Shown piece after piece: positions 43,301 to 56,090 of a DNA stretch of 64,000 nt (its first letter is position 1; every line of letters starts with the position of its first letter). The translations under genes and the position numbers were made by a program. Under the pieces are notes generated by a model. The model was not told where the DNA came from. It ran no database searches and worked only from the letters and a program-made list of their open reading frames with translations. Source of the DNA: Nilaparvata lugens (lineage: Eukaryota; Arthropoda; Insecta; Hemiptera; Delphacidae); NCBI RefSeq assembly GCF_014356525.2, contig NC_052510.1, positions 55,664,503 to 55,728,502 on the forward strand, read 5' to 3'.

Positions 43301-44300
43301 ACCTAAAAGATCACCAATTCCTCCTAGGATTTACTCCATTGATGGCTACAGAATGTTACAGGGAAGGATTGGTATCCGGCCAATTTTCCAAACGTAATTC
43401 ACAACGGAATTACTTCAACAATGTGAGCCAAACCTAGCTGCTAAATTTCTCCTGAGAATTCGTATCTTCATTCACCATAAGTTGTCTTACAGCAGAGAGA
43501 ATATCAGAATACTATCCGTTCAACGTATATTCGTTTATCTATGCCTATAGTGAGATTCAGTTTCAACTGCCAACATTGTTTGAATGGTGTAAGCATAATG
43601 TTATTTGATAGGAAAGCTGACAGTAAGGCTTTATATAGCAGAATCGCATCCCTTGCTGATTTAGATTGGATCAGCGCCGTTTTCATCTGTTTCTAGACAG
43701 CTCAAAGAATAAACTAAAGAGATATCCAATGCGCTGATCAAATATTGAGATCAAACGGCTGCAAGAAAACGCAAAGCCTATTCCCGATTGCCTCAATCCA
43801 ATATCGTGGGCTATTCCAGTAAATTGGATCCGAGTTTTTCACATTCTACTAAACAAATATTATTGAAGAGTGGAAAACGTTCTCAAATAATTTTGAGAGA
43901 GACTTCTTGAATTTTTCCGATTTGAATCATTTGAATGAAACCAATTTTCTCTGAATTAATGAATGAATTTTATTTGCCAAAAACAAAATACAAAAAAAAA
44001 CTGAAATGAAAACACTGGTATGTTGTCGGGAATATCACTAATTTATTGTAGAATCACATACGTTTCAACACGGGTACATTCACTTTAATGATGAAGATGA
44101 AAGTGGAGTACTAGAAGACCTGAAACCTTTCGGAGATGAGTCCGATGTGATAGTTGAAATGTGAAAGTTGAAAGCATTTGTGTTAATAAATTCCAATAGG
44201 AAAAGAGTTTCGTATGTAGTTGGAAAAATGGAGACTGCATGCTCGTATCCTAAGTGGAAATCGAGAGCGTTGACTCAGAAGGGAACAATTATAAGACTTA
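43301..44300. other. No gene supported
   Basis: Slightly higher GC between 43300 and 43800 but no conserved frame recognised; AT-rich afterwards. Confidence 0.4.
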
Positions 44301-44454
44301 GTGCCGGTTGCACAACAGCTGGTTAAATTTTAACCGTGATTAATTCCACGAGAACGAATCAGAGAAGCCGTCTTTCCAAAAACGCCTTCTCTGATTGGTT
44401 CTCGTGGAATTAATCACGGTTAAAATTTAATCGGTTGTTGTGCAACCGGTCCTT
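44301..44454. mobile_element. Foldback MITE (GTGCCGGTTGCAC family), copy 2
   Basis: Almost perfect hairpin; arms GTGCCGGTTGCACAAC, AATTTTAACCGTGATTAATT and GAGAACGAATCAGAGAAG with complements. Confidence 0.85.
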
Positions 44455-44459
44455 AACCT

Positions 44460-44580
44460 ATTTCGGACTATGTGTAACCTTATCTGAATTTGGGAGAGGA
44501 ATAATAGAACAAGGTTACATTATTTTTTCTCTCCCTATCATTTTGATGATGTACTTATTGTATGAATCAATAAAGAAGTA
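44460..44580 (+). repeat. GGGAGAGGAATAGC repeat, copy 3
   Basis: AACCTTATCTGAATTTGGGA, GAACAAGGTTACATTATTTT, CTCTCCCTATCATTTTGATG and ATGAATCAATAAAGAAG. The ending AATAAAGAA is consistent with a retroelement 3' end. Confidence 0.65.
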
Positions 44581-46017
44581 AGTTCCTAATGAATCAATAA
44601 GATTCTAATAAAATCATTGTTCTAAGGACTTCCATATTTCAAAAATTTCTATTATAACAATTATTGGGGATGATGAATGATTATAGCCTTAATACAATAT
44701 TTGTTAAGTAGCACGCCTTCAATACTTACCTATATAAGTGTTTTATGACTTGTAGACATGTTGATTGGTGTAAATGTTTGTTTGACGATTGTTTTAATAT
44801 GTGAAAGTGCTTCTGACAATAAAAGTGATTTGATTTATAATTTTTGTGCTAGCTAAAACTAATGGTAGAAGTGAAATTATGTTGAAATTTCTATAGCGAC
44901 GAATTGACTTACTTTTGTGTAGAGAATAGAAAAAGCGATGCAAGTTTTCTCTGGAAAATATGAAATAATATTTGGAATATTTCAAATACTTTTATCCACA
45001 GTAGTATATATGAAACAGTATAGCAATAGAATTTACAATCATTTCATTCATTAATCATTGTGAAATCTTCATTGAGAGATGATTTTAATGTTATAAGCGA
45101 CAGGGGTGCGGAGCAGCGTTTGGCGTTTGAAATGGCTACTGACGATATACAAATATAGGGATAGAAGCATGAATGATCTTCAATGTTGGTCAATCCACTC
45201 TAGTTATAACAGTCTCCAATAACAATAACTAAGAAAACAATGGCCGAATCCCTCTCACAATAGTTAATCTCCTTTCTTGACTGAATTCAAAAGTGAATTT
45301 CCTCTGAAATCCCCAACTGGGAATAGGGATTTGGTTGGAAAGAGAGAGTACCAAAATAAATTGCACCATCGACCATCTCTGAATGAATACAGTCCTGCCA
45401 AAATGGCGAATAAAACACAAAAATAGGATTACAGCTGACTGTAACGAATATGCATTTTGTATAGGGCGATTACAGCGGAGGAAATGGTTTATATTTCATT
45501 TTTACGGGCCATGCAGACAGAGAATCACATTACTCTTATCTTTTCTTCTCAATATTATTGGGAAAACAATTTCACATAATCTATTTTGTGAAGGATTTCG
45601 CATTTCGTGCACACTGGCTTCTTAGATTTCCATTATAATTAGCAATAAATTCGAGGTGTAGAGTCAATGTCTTGCTTTTATGGGAACAAATCTGGGAATT
45701 TAAACCTAGCTTATAGCATCATCTTATCATTCGACTAATTATAGGAAGCTGGTAGATAAATCAGTGTATTTTCAAGTAAGGTACTCAAAACAGTTTTAAA
45801 TCTCTTCGACTCCATGGATTCATACAACCTCTTATTCATCCAATGATCTGATTTTTACAGAATATCTTTTATAAGATTTATTTTTCCTTCCAAAATCTCT
45901 ATTTTTATCTCAAATTCTTCCAGTTTGTGTTTTCAAGTTCCTGGCTCTTAGCTCAAGTTCCTGAGCTAAGACCACAATCATGTGGTGTTCTCCATACACA
46001 TTGCACAGTAGTGTTGT
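44581..46017. other. No gene supported
   Basis: AT-rich with short unsupported open frames; no domain recognised. Confidence 0.4.
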
Positions 46018-46216
46018 TTAAGGCTAGACGCACACCAGTTAGTGAAGACAAGACATGATCAGACACGTTTAGTCACAGTACTTCACATAATTGCTTATGA
46101 AGACATGTCTAACTGCAATGACTAGGCTAATCAGTGTGAGTTGCGTCATAAGAAACAATGTGAAGTATTGTGACTAAACGTGTCTTGTCTTGACTAACTG
46201 GTGTGCGCCTAGCCTA
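46018..46216. mobile_element. MITE (TTAAGGCTAGACGCACACC)
   Basis: Ends AGGCTAGACGCACACCAGTT and complement; arms include AAGACAAGACATGATCAGAC and ACGTTTAGTCACAGTACTTC. Confidence 0.8.
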
Positions 46217-46779
46217 AGGATCTAGTAACTGACAAAACACCTTTACTTCGAAACAGTTGGTAAACTTAAATTATTTATGAGTATAATCATTGTCAAATTA
46301 TTCTCTTGAGCATTGTGAATATTGTTCCAATATAACAAGGTGTAAAATTTCCATAGTAACTCCATACTGGATGAAAATGAGAGTTTTCTTCCAAAATATA
46401 GGAACATAATCTATTGTCTGTGCTCTTTGAATTTTCCACAATATTCTCTTATGGTGGATATCATAAGGTTTGAAAGGCATGAAATCCTCTTGACTGATTC
46501 AAGACTACTACACTTCAATCTGAAGGGGATTCCGATCTCACTATGAATTAAATCTGCATGGTCCATAGTAAACTATCAAAAAATAAAACCTTTTTTTACG
46601 AAAATTTCATTATGAATATCATTAGGCTTAAAAGTTAAAGGCGTGCATTTCTCTAATCTGATTCAAGCCTAATATTTAATCTGACGGAGAGTTAGTTGTC
46701 ACTAGTCGTCAATTCTGCTTAGTCCATAGAAACCAATCCAAAAAACAATCAGAATCGAACTTGAAGAAATACAAGTTTA

Positions 46780-46995
46780 CATCAAAGTATAACGTGAATC
46801 AAAGTACAAAGTACATCAAAATACAAAGTACAAAGTACATCAAAGAACAAAGTACAACAAAGTACAACAAAGTACAAAGTACATCAGAGTACAAAGAAAC
46901 ATCAAAGTACAAAGTACATCAAAGTACAAAGTACATCAGAGTACAAAGTAAGAAGTACATCAAAGTAAAAAGTACATCAAAGTACAAATATATCA
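46780..46995. repeat. Minisatellite (ACATCAAAGTACAAAGT)
   Basis: About twelve irregular 15-17-base units CATCAAAGTACAAAGTA. The resulting open frame (SKYKVHQSTKY...) is a by-product. Confidence 0.9.
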
Positions 46996-47094
46996 GCACA
47001 ACATCGTCCATCGATGACCAGTGCAGAGGAAGCAGTCCATTAATCAGAGTGCAATGCGAGACACGTTTGAAAAACCTTCATCAGGACGAATGTC

Positions 47095-47560
47095 ACGTGA
47101 TCCCTGGATTTGCGGCGCTTACCCTCTCCTCGCTCTCTCTCTCTCTAGACTCGTGAGCTGTCATCGGTCTCGGTCCAGTTGCCCTCGCGAGCATCCACGT
47201 GGCGAGGCGAGGCCTTTGCCCGAGTGGGTGCGAGCGTACGCGAGTGCGACGGAATTTCGTAATTCGTTCCCGTTCGCGTCAAACTCTCAATATTTACGAC
47301 CGGTAGCGGCGTTATCAGTCTCTTCTCCTCTTCACACACACAAGCTCTCTCTCACTCTCTCTCTCTCTTTTTCCCGCACTCATTCACTCGGGAAACTTTG
47401 CACTCCCGTGCTTCTCAATTTACATAGGCCACGCTCCTGTGCGTAGGCGTGTGACCCCCTGATCGAGTTTCGGCCGATGGGGTTTGGAGAATTTCAAATC
47501 AACTGGACCCCCAATCGCAATCCGATCCGATTCGTCGACCGATCGCTCGTTATTGATGGA
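47095..47560. promoter_or_regulatory. CpG-rich promoter-like island
   Basis: Distinctly GC- and CpG-rich compared with the AT-rich surroundings (GAGCATCCACGTGGCGAGG, GAGCGTACGCGAGTGCGACG), with CT tracts. No protein domain in the overlapping open frames. It lies 8 kb upstream of the first known exon of the SLC16-like gene on the minus strand, so it could be that gene's promoter or 5' UTR exon. Inference only. Confidence 0.3.
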
Positions 47561-48167
47561 CAATGTCCGAACAAACATCGTTCCGAAACACTCTGCTTAC
47601 ATGATTTCATGATTTGTTCCCAATTGTTCATTTCACATCTCTCAATCATATCTGTGATCAACTTGTTGTTCGCTGTTGTGTTTGAAATACAATATTATAT
47701 TATTTTGAGGAAATTTGATGGATGGGTATGATCAATAATTGGTTTCAACTATGTTTTTGATTATTTATTCATTGTCACAACACATCGTATTCTGAGTGAC
47801 ACTCATTTGATTGGTGACATGTCAATTGCAATAACTATAGTGAAGTCCACGTTATAATATAACGAACTATTATAACATAGAATTCCATTCTATGATACCA
47901 GTGAAGAAAGATACGATAAAAGCGTTGCAGATCCTGTGTCAGAATCTTCTATAGACGGTAGCTGATACAGGTTTATTGATGTATTATTAACGGTTCATTT
48001 TCGTTTAAAATTATCAATTATATTCTATTAAGCAATAAATTATATTTCTCAATAATTTCATAATGAATCTTCATAATTAAGATGATATATATTGTTAATT
48101 GATTATTAATTCTACATTGTTAAAAGACGATTTGGCAACAGAGCAAAGCGAGAAAGAGATAGTAGTG

Positions 48168-48531
48168 CATAGCCACCTCTAATACAAGGCCCCGGCCTAC
48201 GATATTGCAACGTCGCAGCGTAGGCCTAGAATCTAATAATGATTGGTGAAAAAGATCAGCTGGTATTTTTTAAAATCTTTTTCACCAATCATGTATTAAG
48301 GTGCGTACAGATATACGCGCCGCGAACATGAGCAATTCACTTTTAATCAGCTGACTATATCTGTATTTTTACAGAAACGGTAAGATACAGGTATTAAAAC
48401 TTGGCATCAGCTGATTAAAAGTGAATGGCTCATGTTCGCGGCGCGTAAATCTGTACGCACCTTTAGATTCTAGGCCTACACTGCGATGTTGCAATATCGT
48501 TGGCCGGGGCCTTGTATTAGAGGTGGCTATG
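48168..48531. mobile_element. Foldback (CATAGCCACCTCTAATACAA), nested
   Basis: Arms CATAGCCACCTCTAATACAA, GGCCCCGGCC and AGGCCTAGAATCTAA with complements at 48465-48531. Inside is a small hairpin (GATTGGTGAAAAAGAT) and the MITE at 48297. Confidence 0.8.
48297..48464. mobile_element. MITE (AAGGTGCGTACAG), copy 1, innermost
   Basis: Ends AAGGTGCGTACAGATATACG and complement; arms contain CGCCGCGAACATGAGC and TTCACTTTTAATCAGCTGA. Third level of nesting here. Confidence 0.85.
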
Positions 48532-48914
48532 GATAGTGCTATCCGCTTTGTTGAATGATAGACAAGGATAGCAATACCATTGCCATTCAAACACTGCCAT
48601 TATAACGTGGACCTCACTAGAGTTACTACAATAGTTGATTTGGAGCGAGTTCTCCAGGTCAGGGGGCTCAATCACGGTTGAATTAGGGTATTGTACGTGC
48701 AATCTGGAGTTGAACTTAGAAATGTTAAGAGGTGTAAAGGTAGCTAGCCTGGTAGCTAGTGCCACCTACCTGCAGAATTGAGAACTACACCAGTAGGCGT
48801 TCCAATCCACCAATCAGAAGAGAGTATGGGGAGCTGGGAGGCCTGGTTTGCTGCCATTGGTCCGTTATTCTTGCGTCATGACTCTCTATCATTCATGCTC
48901 TCTTCTACACTCAC

Positions 48915-48967
48915 TCATTTTATCTCACACACACACACTTTCACTCTCTCTCTCACTCTCTCTCTCA

Positions 48968-49036
<69 letters not shown>
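48915..49036. repeat. CT/CA microsatellite
   Basis: CACACACA followed by about 100 bases of (CT)n with CA interruptions. Confidence 0.95.
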
Positions 49037-49038
<2 letters not shown>

Positions 49039-49039
49039 C

Positions 49040-51785
49040 CGGTCGTGTGTTGATGGGAAGGATATTATTTCATATCCTTCTTAAAGAATCGGCAATTATT
49101 TGTTGAAACACCGCCGATTTATAAAGTTACATTACAATTTTATATTATCGTTATTCTAATTGCTTTTAATCTCTATTCTCTTTGATTAATTTTAATTATC
49201 TATACTTTGTATAGTTCGTTGAATAATTAATTAGCTTTACCGTCATTCAATGTAAATTAGTGTACACTGTATAAGCCAGTAAATATTGTTACATACATAA
49301 ATAAAGAAATCTAATCCAATCTCTCTCGGTCTCTCTGTTCAAGTAGGGTGATGATGGGAAGGACATTCTTGAGATTCATTTCCCAAGATACATTACACCA
49401 AAAAAGTTGGTACTCCCCTTAGATCTTCCCTTATCTCTGATTACACATACAGAGTAACATATCATGCTCTATTCATTCACATAATTATAATATAGGTACA
49501 ATAGACAATCAGTACAATAGACATGCGCTTGTTCTCCAGCCCAGGGGGTTCACTAGTTAAATATTAGAGTACAGTAGTTGACACAATGAATTAGCAAATC
49601 AGTTTTTGTTCCAAACAAGCAATCTTCTATACAGTGCACAGATTTGAGCTTTATCATTATTTCTCTACAAGATAAGTTGCAACATTTGCTTTGTGGTCCT
49701 AATTATGTTTTATCGGACTCATGAAGTCATTTTGAATGGATCATTCAGTAACTTGATGGAAGTTGTATTTTTCATCGCGCAAATGAGATTTAATCTGTAA
49801 GAAAACTTCAATGACTACACAAGATTATAACTTGGAAAATGGAAAATTTATGAAGTAATAAGGTGGGACATGATGAAGATGAGAATCTACACAGACAAGA
49901 ATGAGTATTTGTTTATTAATTCATTCATTTCACAATCACAATCATTTGGAAGCGTTCTTACACGTAAGCTCCAGGAGTGGCTGGTTGGACATCCCTTTTA
50001 TGTTATTACTGAGTTCCTAGCTTTGAATGATGGATCAATTCATTTCTAAGTTAAATGTATTGCATATTTTATTATTGTAAAGTTCTGCTATTTATTGTTT
50101 ACATTTTATATGTATATGTTGTATGTGTTTACAAATAACGATTGTGACGTTGACTATTGCTTTTTTCAAAGTTTAATGACAATAGAATATTATTATTAAT
50201 CACAACATCAACATTAATTATTCTTTTTGAATACCTTCCTGATAATTTGGATTATAAGCTACAAGTTTGATTATAACAGGAATGGATCACATGTTGCATT
50301 TTATACATAAATCATAATCTTCATCGTTTATTGAGTTTTTCTTTGAGAATCCAACACTCTTTCCTCAATAATTCCTTTTCTGTGTTACTTTCTACTGTAT
50401 AATCATACAATAAAATTATCTTTGATATGAGCTTTCTCAGTGTATAACATAACAATCAATGGAAATTATTGAATGTAATAATCACGATGCATGTTCCAAT
50501 TCCAAACATTATTCTAAATAGTGGAACCCCACTACAAATAAAGTTCTATCACTTTTAATGCACCCTGTCCTTCAACAATTAATAACCTAAGGAAATTATC
50601 AGGAGCAGTAAGAAAGCGCAATCAATTCACGTTCCAAACTCTCAACTAAAGGACCAATTCTACAAACGATGTTCTATTACTGCTAATGCACCCTGGTGCA
50701 TGCCCAAAATGGCACTAGAGACTAGAGAGATTAGACGTTTAGCAAGCTCATCCCAAGTTGCATCGCCAACTATCGTCGGATCACCTTAATTGATACTTAG
50801 TAGCGACGGTGCAAGACGTACTTTCGCCGGTGCCTTCTTGATTTACTCGCTGCTCGCTTCCATCCATTATTTCCCCGGCAAGGATTTCAGATTAGAGCGC
50901 TGCGTCCGCCATAATTCAACCCCTCCCCCCCGGAACCCCCCCTGAAACATTTATCCTCCCGCCGGAACCCAACCAAACCCTTGCACTTAACCACGTCACA
51001 ACGATCCACTAACATTTTCTTCCGTGCCAATTTAGATTGCATCTGATTTCGTGTTGTGAAAAACCGTCATATACGACTCTACTTTTGTACATTTTTGAGA
51101 CGATTTAAAGCTAGTTACCCCTTTTCACATTTCGCCGAGTCTGAACCTTTCGGAATAATTATGGCCCCTCTGATAAGGTTCCATGTAAGGAACGGTAATC
51201 TTGTTCGGTATAATTGCTGTGCCATACCTGTTTGCGTCACAACCTCGGTTGTGGTTGTAGTATTCGAGCAAGCCTCAGCTCAACTTGCGTGGAAATTTGT
51301 TCTAAAGATTCCCTTGAATTCTTGTTTCATTCATTTGAAGAGATTTATTCATTTAGACAAGTATGCCTACCCTACTCATAATTTTGAAATTATTTTGAAA
51401 GGAAAACAGTCATTCTTTCAATTATATATCTCTCCTGAATTGAGAGATAAACATACAGAGTTAAAAATAACGTAATTTTTCACTGTTCAACACAATTTCC
51501 GCTCCATAAAATGTTTATGATACGAATAAGATACTAATAATATAGGAATTTGGTTCAAACGGAAGGTATTGAAATTTTATTTGACTCTCTAGAGATGGGA
51601 AAGAGTGGAATGTTCCAAAATATTCCAAATAATATATTCCTCTTTCTCTCATTCAATTCTTTTCTCTTTAAAAGAGCTGATATCCTAGGATAGGAGGGGT
51701 AAGTCCTGTGAGCTGACAGTAAGTTATTGGCAGAAAATGAGTTAAGAGACATTCAGAAATTCGCTTTATCATGGCATTGTTTGGC
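49040..51785. other. No gene supported
   Basis: AT-rich. A LINE-like tail (AATAAAGAAATCTAATCCAA) is near 49300. 50700-51010 is unusually GC-rich for the region (GCGCTGCGTCCGCC, CCCCTCCCCCCCGG) and could be regulatory or an untranslated exon; no coding domain was seen. Confidence 0.4.
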
Positions 51786-51979
51786 TTAGGCTCAACTTAC
51801 ACTTACGCGTCTCAGGTCGAGAAGAGACTAGACTCTAGTCGAGAGCATGTGTTTTCGAATGGTGACGTCGCGGAGACTAGAATCGACTGATCTGAGTGTC
51901 ACCATTTGGAAACACATGCTCTCGACTAGAGTCGAGTCTCTTCTCGACCTGAGTCGCGTAAGTTTGAGTTGAGCCTTAA
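51786..51979. mobile_element. Foldback MITE (GGCTCAACT family), copy 3
   Basis: Ends TTAGGCTCAACTTACACTTA and complement; the arms are nearly perfect. Directly abuts the next element. Confidence 0.85.
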
Positions 51980-53095
51980 GGTGCGTACAGATTGGTTGAG
52001 TTCAAAGCCACTGATCGGTGAGTGAACGATGAGATCGATGAGTGAACGTGGCTCTGAACGAAGTACTGTTTTGTTGTTGAACGATGCATAGACTCACATG
52101 CAGCGCTAGATTATTTGGAATTGAAATCGGCCATTAAGGGGACAGCCTGAAAGATTATTACATACTAAAGATCTTGAAGATTTTTGTGATCTATAATATT
52201 ACAAAAAATATATATTATATAATATCTTGCGCTAAAATACCTCAATGGAACCTTTAATTTCAAGTAAGAGCTAGCATTGGGAAGGCATAGGTATTGTGCG
52301 TTTATACCTCTTCAAGGTCTTTGGTCTAACTGATAAGAAAAAAAATACGTCATGTCCGGTTCGTTCACTGATCAGTTAATCGTACTTTTCCACCAATGGA
52401 AAAGAACGTAAATAGAGTAGCTGAACGTAAACAGACATGGCTGAATATGAGGTTGTTTACAAATGATGGACTCCATTATAATGTATTTGGGAGCAGAGAA
52501 ATGCATGATTACATAAATTCAATAAGATTTAAAATATTTCACAAAGCATTTAAAACTACTCCAATCACCTGATGGTTTTCCATTTTAATTGATTACAATG
52601 AAATAGGTTAAGTTCTAGTTTTGTTTACAAAATATGATCAACAGGGGAAACATCTGTCAGTCATGACTCATGAGCAACCGTTCAGCCACAGAATACACAC
52701 AAAATGGAAGGTATCAATCTAACCAAGATTTGAGTGCACCAAGACCACGACACATGACTGCATCATCTTGTTAGAAATTAAAACTACTGCTGTATTACAA
52801 TGCTACACTTTCTTTCAAGATGGCGGATTATGGCGTCAAGATACTAACCGACTTTTCATTCTGTGGTTCATCTGTGATCACTAATCTGTGATCAGGTTTT
52901 TTACTGAACGTAAAAAAAACCCGATGGAATTGATCAGTGGCTTTGAACTCAACCATTTACGCGCCGCGAACATGAGCAATTCACTTTTAATCAGCTGATT
53001 ATATCTGTATTTTTACAGAAACGGTAAGATACAGATATAAAAAGCTTGGCATCAGCTATTCTCATGTTCGCGGCGCGTATATCTGTACGCACCTT
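51978..53095. mobile_element. MITE (AAGGTGCGTACAG), copy 2, split by a foldback
   Basis: AAGGTGCGTACAGAT on the left and ATCTGTACGCACCTT on the right; the body from 52958 matches copy 1 (TTACGCGCCGCGAACATGAG). A 961-base element separates the first 15 bases from the rest. Confidence 0.85.
51994..52954. mobile_element. Foldback (GGTTGAGTTCAAAGCCACTG), nested
   Basis: Ends GGTTGAGTTCAAAGCCACTG and complement, with ATT on both sides. Arms about 40 bases or more (ATCAGTG, then related GTGAACG / CGTTCAC blocks). No open frame recognised. Confidence 0.8.
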
Positions 53096-53729
53096 CACAG
53101 TTTTATAGATCCTCAATAGATTGATCATTCTCAATGCTTCGTAATAGATGCCAAATGTTGGTGTGATCAAATTTGAAGGAAATCTTATTTAGATAATCGA
53201 TTTCATGCAACTATTTTATAAATCCACGAAAATAATGCATTTCCACTAGTTGTGCTCTATAACAAGTGAATGTCATCGTTTATAGAGGTTCAAAATTAGT
53301 AGACAGCATCAATTAGAGAGTTTGCCAGAAAATAAACTAATAATGCTATTTCAATTTTTATTACGCTCCTTATAGTAGAGTACTTCTGTATAAACTAGAA
53401 TGATATTACCAGCTTTATTTCCGAACACGGTAAGCAAATACAGTTTCAAATGACTAACCATTCGAAATTCCCTCATAACAATTCCGTAGCGAAATTTCGA
53501 AGTGAGGGAAATAGGATACAGCAATCTGTGGTATAAAACCACAAATAAATGGGAAACGGGGTCAAAAACTACCCTTAAAATGCAATTGCAGCTAGTCCAT
53601 TGCATTTCTGTACACATACAGTGAGGAGTGTAATTCATTACTAACGAGAATGTAATGCAAATGCTGCTTTTCCACGCTGGAAGAGATGGCCGTCTGATTT
53701 TTATGGCCAAAATACTTCGAGTTATTTAG
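53096..53729. other. No gene supported
   Basis: A 119-codon minus-strand open frame (53351-53710) has no recognised domain, and splice or codon evidence is lacking. Confidence 0.35.
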
Positions 53730-54075
53730 ATTTGAGCTCTCCCTTGGGAATCAACATCGTAAGTATGAAGTCTTCATTGGTATGCTTACATCCTATTCCG
53801 GGTGGGAACAACGCTCGTATCTATTTATGCGTTTCCGAGACTGTGAAGAAGTGGAAACAAATTCTTTAGAAGCCTTTTAAAATTTCTTGAAAAAATCTTT
53901 TAAAGATTTGAGCTCTTTCTTGTAAATAAAAATTTATTGTGAATATGAAGTCTTCATTGGTATGCTTATATCCTATTCCTTGAGGAAAGTTTGATTTTAT
54001 TTATGTGTTATTCAGACTGTGAAGAAGTGGAAAGCAATTTTTTAAAAGCCTTCTATCATGTTTCCAAGGAATTCT
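53730..54075. repeat. Direct duplication, ~181-bp period
   Basis: Copies share TATGAAGTCTTCATTGGTAT, GCTTA-ATCCTATTCC and GACTGTGAAGAAGTGGAAA at about 53762 and 53943. Confidence 0.8.
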
Positions 54076-54389
54076 CCGATTCATTGAAGAATGTATTCTA
54101 TTTTGATTTAGAAATTATTTGATTAATGTAGAATCGTGAGAAATATATCGTAGAGTAGTAATGGTTTTTTAATACATTCATAAAAAATAATAATGATAGA
54201 CTATATTTTTTTAATATTCAAGATAAATTGTACTGGTTGTATATTTTTGTTCACATTGGTTTGCAGACGTCACGGAGTGCAAGAGATTTTTAATTGATGC
54301 TGGACTCAAAAATCAATGGATTTTATTTTTGTATAATTTTAAATCAAGTTATAATCATTATGTAATTTTTTAGTAATGATGATTATTTT

Positions 54390-54515
54390 TATTTTTTTTG
54401 TAAGTTGACCACGAATACTGGTTAGAGTGGTCAACTTAGTTCCTACTTTTTTAAATTGTAATTTGTAAATGTTTTTTTGTGAAAGGAATCAATAAATTTC
54501 ATTTCATTTCTCTAT
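54390..54515 (+). mobile_element. LINE-like 3' end
   Basis: Hairpin GTTGACCACGAATACTGGTTAG / GTGGTCAACTT, a poly-T-rich spacer and the tail AATAAATTTCATTTCATTTC. The pattern of a non-LTR element 3' UTR; no reading frame upstream. Confidence 0.45.
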
Positions 54516-55354
54516 TCAAACCGCTATGAGATGAATGAACAGCAGCCTGGAACGATGGAGAACGGAAGTGAACGAGAAAAGAATGATTGACAGCAAGTAA
54601 TGGAGACAGAAGAAGCTCGAGACAGATCATAGATCGGTTGATTAAAAATCTGAAGGAAATTCTCTAATGAAACAAAACAATGCTGTTCTTAGTAAGAAGT
54701 TGTTTGTATTTCTAGCTTGAAAATGTTATAAAATAACTTAATTAATTTGATTTGCAGTGATAATTAAGTGTAATATTTTAATATAATTTGGTTTCTTAAT
54801 TCTTTTAAATTTCTAGCATATAAATATTTTTGGTCGAAAATTGAACTTGAGCTTCTTACAGTAGAATCATAACCTATTTTTTGGACATCTCATTATACAA
54901 ATTTTGGAATGGAATAGTTTTGGGCCAAGCCTGTTGTTCCTTCCCAATCATATTATTTATATGATTTGTGATTGTATCCACAAATAAATTAATAAATAAA
55001 TGCTCATGGCAGAGTTGAACAATTGAAAATATGTAACCGAAGAACGTATGTATCTGAACTCAATGGAGACAGATTTAATCTTGAATGAGAATTGACAATA
55101 CTGTATACAATGTTCTACCGTATTTCATTTTATTTGTTTATTTTTAGTCATTCATTTCATCGAGTTCAACAATTTCAATTCAATTACAAACTAGTACGTT
55201 ACATGGTAAATAATAGTAAAATGTATGAGTGTGTAGGTAATGTGAACATAGATTGATATATACATGATACACATCTACATATATACATATACATAGATTA
55301 TACATTGATAAATACAATATCATTCCAACTATGAATTATTGGGAAATGGACAAC
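54516..55354. other. No gene supported
   Basis: AT-rich. 54890-55010 carries a 3'-end repeat (GGCCAAGCCTGTTGTTCC then AATAAATTAATAAATAAATG) related to sequences near 55605, 58370, 60880, 24760 and 63240. Confidence 0.45.
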
Positions 55355-55600
55355 ATGGAAAAGACTAAGAAATTGTCAAAAAACCACAGATTTATTGATA
55401 ATTAGAAAGACCGGTTTCGGTTATTACACCATTGTCAATCTCTGATAAACGGCTTATCAGAGATTGACAATGGTGTAATAACCGAAACCGGTCTTTCTAA
55501 TTATCAATAAATCTGTGGTTTTTTGACAATTTCTTAGTCTTTTTCATTCAATATAAATAATTACCACAATATCAACTTCTCAACTACACAAAAAGTGAAA
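55355..55600. mobile_element. Snap-back element (ACCGGTTTCGGTTATTACACC), copy 2
   Basis: Inverted arms as in copy 1 with a centre GTCAATCTCTGATAAACGGC; the right end continues into CAACTTCTCAACTACACAAA, complementary to the left end of the other copies. Confidence 0.8.
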
Positions 55601-55974
55601 TGAACAACAGGCTTGAAGCCCAAAGCTGTCCCTTTCCCAAATTTAGATAGAAATTGTCCAAAAATTCTAAAAATTATTTTCTCTCATTTTCTACTTGAAA
55701 TTTTTGAAGTGTACTATTTTTTTTTGTCTAAGTTTATTTATCTTTTGAAACTCGTTTTTTCTGTAACTGGGCACCCGCCGAAAAACCTTTGGGTTTGGCA
55801 GGACCCTCAGGACCCTCAATTGTTTGTATTGTGAATAAAAATCTTGATTTGATAGGTTATGTTTACACTTCATGATTTTTGTCCAATTTTGAGCCAAAAA
55901 ATATATTATTTGAATAAGTATTAATTTTCTCAACTTAAGAGTAGCCTAATTGCAATGAAGAAGGAGAAGGAGGA

Positions 55975-56090
55975 AGGATATATTGAGGATAAATAGGATA
56001 TATAGGATCAATAGGATAATAGGATAATAGGATAAATAGGATATATATAGGATATAAATATTGAAGGATATATAGGATATGTTGAGTAAG
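55975..56090. repeat. ATAGGAT-type microsatellite
   Basis: Irregular run of ATAGGATAATAGGATAAATAG and ATATAGGATATA units. Confidence 0.85.

Larger units (their letters stand above)
47836..48619. mobile_element. MITE, TAGTGAGGTCCACG family, with two nested levels
   Basis: Outer ends TATAGTGAAGTCCACGTTAT and complement (CGTGGACCTCACTA). Its middle is interrupted at 48168-48531. Confidence 0.75.

Noticed and set aside
46780..46995. CRISPR-like array of short repeats
   Set aside because: Units are contiguous and degenerate without unique spacers, in a eukaryotic context.
46761..47156. 131-codon lysine-rich frame
   Set aside because: Translation of a simple minisatellite.
48778..49053. Leucine/serine-rich frames resembling a membrane protein
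   Set aside because: Produced by the CT microsatellite.
53351..53710. 119-codon minus-strand open frame
   Set aside because: No recognisable domain and no splice or repeat evidence; could be chance.
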